A stretch of 64,000 nucleotides of DNA from DASQFQ01 sp963722815 (GTDB lineage Bacteria > Actinomycetota > Thermoleophilia > Solirubrobacterales > Solirubrobacteraceae). The notes under the pieces are model-generated. The model was not told where the DNA came from. It made no database searches and was given only the letters and a program-made list of their open reading frames with translations. The DNA is taken from assembly GCA_963722815.1 (NCBI GenBank), contig CAVROM010000010.1:124001-188000 (forward strand), in the 5' to 3' direction. The translations under genes and the position numbers were made by a program. This document shows, piece after piece, positions 63,203 to 64,000 of the stretch (positions within the stretch are counted from its first letter, which is position 1; each line of letters opens with the position of its first letter).

Positions 63203-64000
63203 GTGCCCACCGATCCCTACCTCAACGACCCGCAGCGCTGGGGCGTCTCGATGGCGCAGTCGGCGGAGCTGATGCTGCCGTGCCTGGACGCCGCGGGCGT
63301 GCGATCGGTCGTCGAGATCGGCGCGTTCGCGGGCGACCTGACGCGCGTGCTGGTCGACTGGGCGCAGGGCGCGGGCGCGCGGGTCGCGGCCGTCGATCCG
63401 TCGCCGCAGCCCGGGCTGGTCGCGCTCGCCGAGGAGCACCCCGAGCTCGAGCTGATCCGCGAAGGCGAGCCTGGCCGCGCTGCCGGCGATCCCGAGCTGC
63501 CCGACGCCGTCGTGATCGACGGCGACCACAACTACTTCACGGTCTTCGAGGAGCTGCGGCTGATCGGCGAGCGCGCGCCCGGCGCCGGGCTGCCGCTGCT
63601 GCTCTTCCACGACGTCTGTGGCCGCACGGGCGCCGCGACGACTACTTCGACGCCGAGCAGATCCCTGAGGACTCCCGGCACCCGCAGGCGGGCGACCGCG
63701 GCGGGCTCGTCCCGGGCGAGCCGGGCATCGCCCCCGGCGGGCTGCCCTACCCGCGCTCGGCCGCGCGCGAGGGCGGCGAGCGCAACGGCGTGCTCACCGC
63801 CGTCGAGGACTTCGTGGCGAGCCGGGAGGGCGTGCGGCTCGTCGTCGTGCCGGTGTTCTTCGGCTTCGGCGTGGTCTGGCACCAGGACGCGCGGTACGCC
63901 GCCGAGCTCGCGCGCATCCTCGACCCGTTCGACCGCAACCCGATGCTGGAGCGCTTGGAGGCCAACCGCGTGCACCAGCTCGCACGGGTGCACCAGACCT
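63203..64000 (+). CDS. Class I SAM methyltransferase, 5' part, one frameshift
   Basis: From GTG 63203 (VPTDPYLNDPQRWGVSMAQS) a methyltransferase begins: SVVEIGAFAGDLTRVLVDWA is motif I, VAAVDPSPQPGLVALAEEHP motif II, PDAVVIDGDHNYFTVFEELR the acidic motif. At about 63620 the frame changes and the sequence continues RDDYFDAEQIPEDSRHPQAG, ERNGVLTAVEDFVASREGVR and VVPVFFGFGVVWHQDARYAA to the window edge. The HDVCWPHGRRDDYY-type segment is common in glycan-cluster methyltransferases. The gene is cut by the right edge. The start is uncertain because it abuts the frameshifted oxygenase. Confidence 0.72.
   Translation, partial: MPTDPYLNDPQRWGVSMAQSAELMLPCLDAAGVRSVVEIGAFAGDLTRVLVDWAQGAGARVAAVDPSPQPGLVALAEEHPELELIREGEPGRAAGDPELPDAVVIDGDHNYFTVFEELRLIGERAPGAGLPLLLFHDVCGRTGAATTTSTPSRSLRTPGTRRRATAAGSSRASRASPPAGCPTRARPRARAASATACSPPSRTSWRAGRACGSSSCRCSSASAWSGTRTRGTPPSSRASSTRSTATRCWSAWRPTACTSSHGCTRP

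Overview
The window is about 64 kb of very GC-rich bacterial DNA with tightly packed genes, many 4-bp ATGA or GTGA overlaps and frequent GTG starts. The gene content (RpoD-family sigma factor, DivIVA-like coiled-coil protein, DrrAB-type ABC exporter, PiT/DUF47 phosphate uptake, UvrA, PanB/PanC, type-4 uracil-DNA glycosylase) and the base composition suggest an actinobacterium, possibly Thermoleophilia/Solirubrobacterales. That placement is inferred from general resemblance, not from a search.

Layout. 1-9.5 kb: 3' part of a GH92 alpha-mannosidase, an ABC exporter, mutY, a PrmA-like methyltransferase, a DivIVA-like protein, an M32 carboxypeptidase, a methyltransferase and an anti-sigma kinase. 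9.4-17.4 kb: sugar metabolism (FGGY kinase, remnants of a ribose-type ABC importer, mannose-6-phosphate isomerase, a LacI regulator with a clear operator, an enoyl-CoA hydratase, a PfkB kinase, a class I aldolase and a Gfo/Idh dehydrogenase). 17.5-25.3 kb: a GGDEF/HD-GYP cyclic-di-GMP protein, a secreted NHL-type protein, a Dyp peroxidase, uvrA and a small membrane protein. 25.4-32.9 kb: an unusual, somewhat less GC-rich block. It holds an unrecognised protein facing a three-gene operon for a HELGH metalloprotease-like protein, its paralogue with the motif decayed to HALGD, and a 1247-residue TPR protein. This is the best candidate here for an undescribed system. 33.1-41.3 kb: LysM/transglycosylase, acetyltransferase, MBL hydrolase, phosphate uptake, pantothenate synthesis, uracil-DNA glycosylase and GNAT acetyltransferase. 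41.3-64 kb: a long surface-polysaccharide region (many GT2/GT4 glycosyltransferases, GtrA, GtrB-like, O-antigen ligase, methyltransferases, hexapeptide acetyltransferase, PhyH oxygenase). It is interrupted by a CHASE2 adenylate cyclase plus cyclic-nucleotide-binding partner and by an RpoD-family sigma gene followed by a rod-shaped candidate non-coding RNA.

Sequence quality. At least ten genes, including uvrA, are split by single-base shifts whose two halves join into normal family sequence. This pattern looks like uncorrected consensus errors rather than real pseudogenes. The split genes are therefore described as single genes with indels.

Regulatory architecture. Many free-standing genes have a TAnnnT hexamer 6-8 nt before the start codon, the spacing expected of leaderless mRNAs. 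Only a few have strong Shine-Dalgarno sequences. A 39-bp palindromic repeat occurs as tandem pairs at two convergent gene junctions and supplies the stop codons of the genes on both sides. No tRNA, rRNA, CRISPR array, integrase or transposase was seen.
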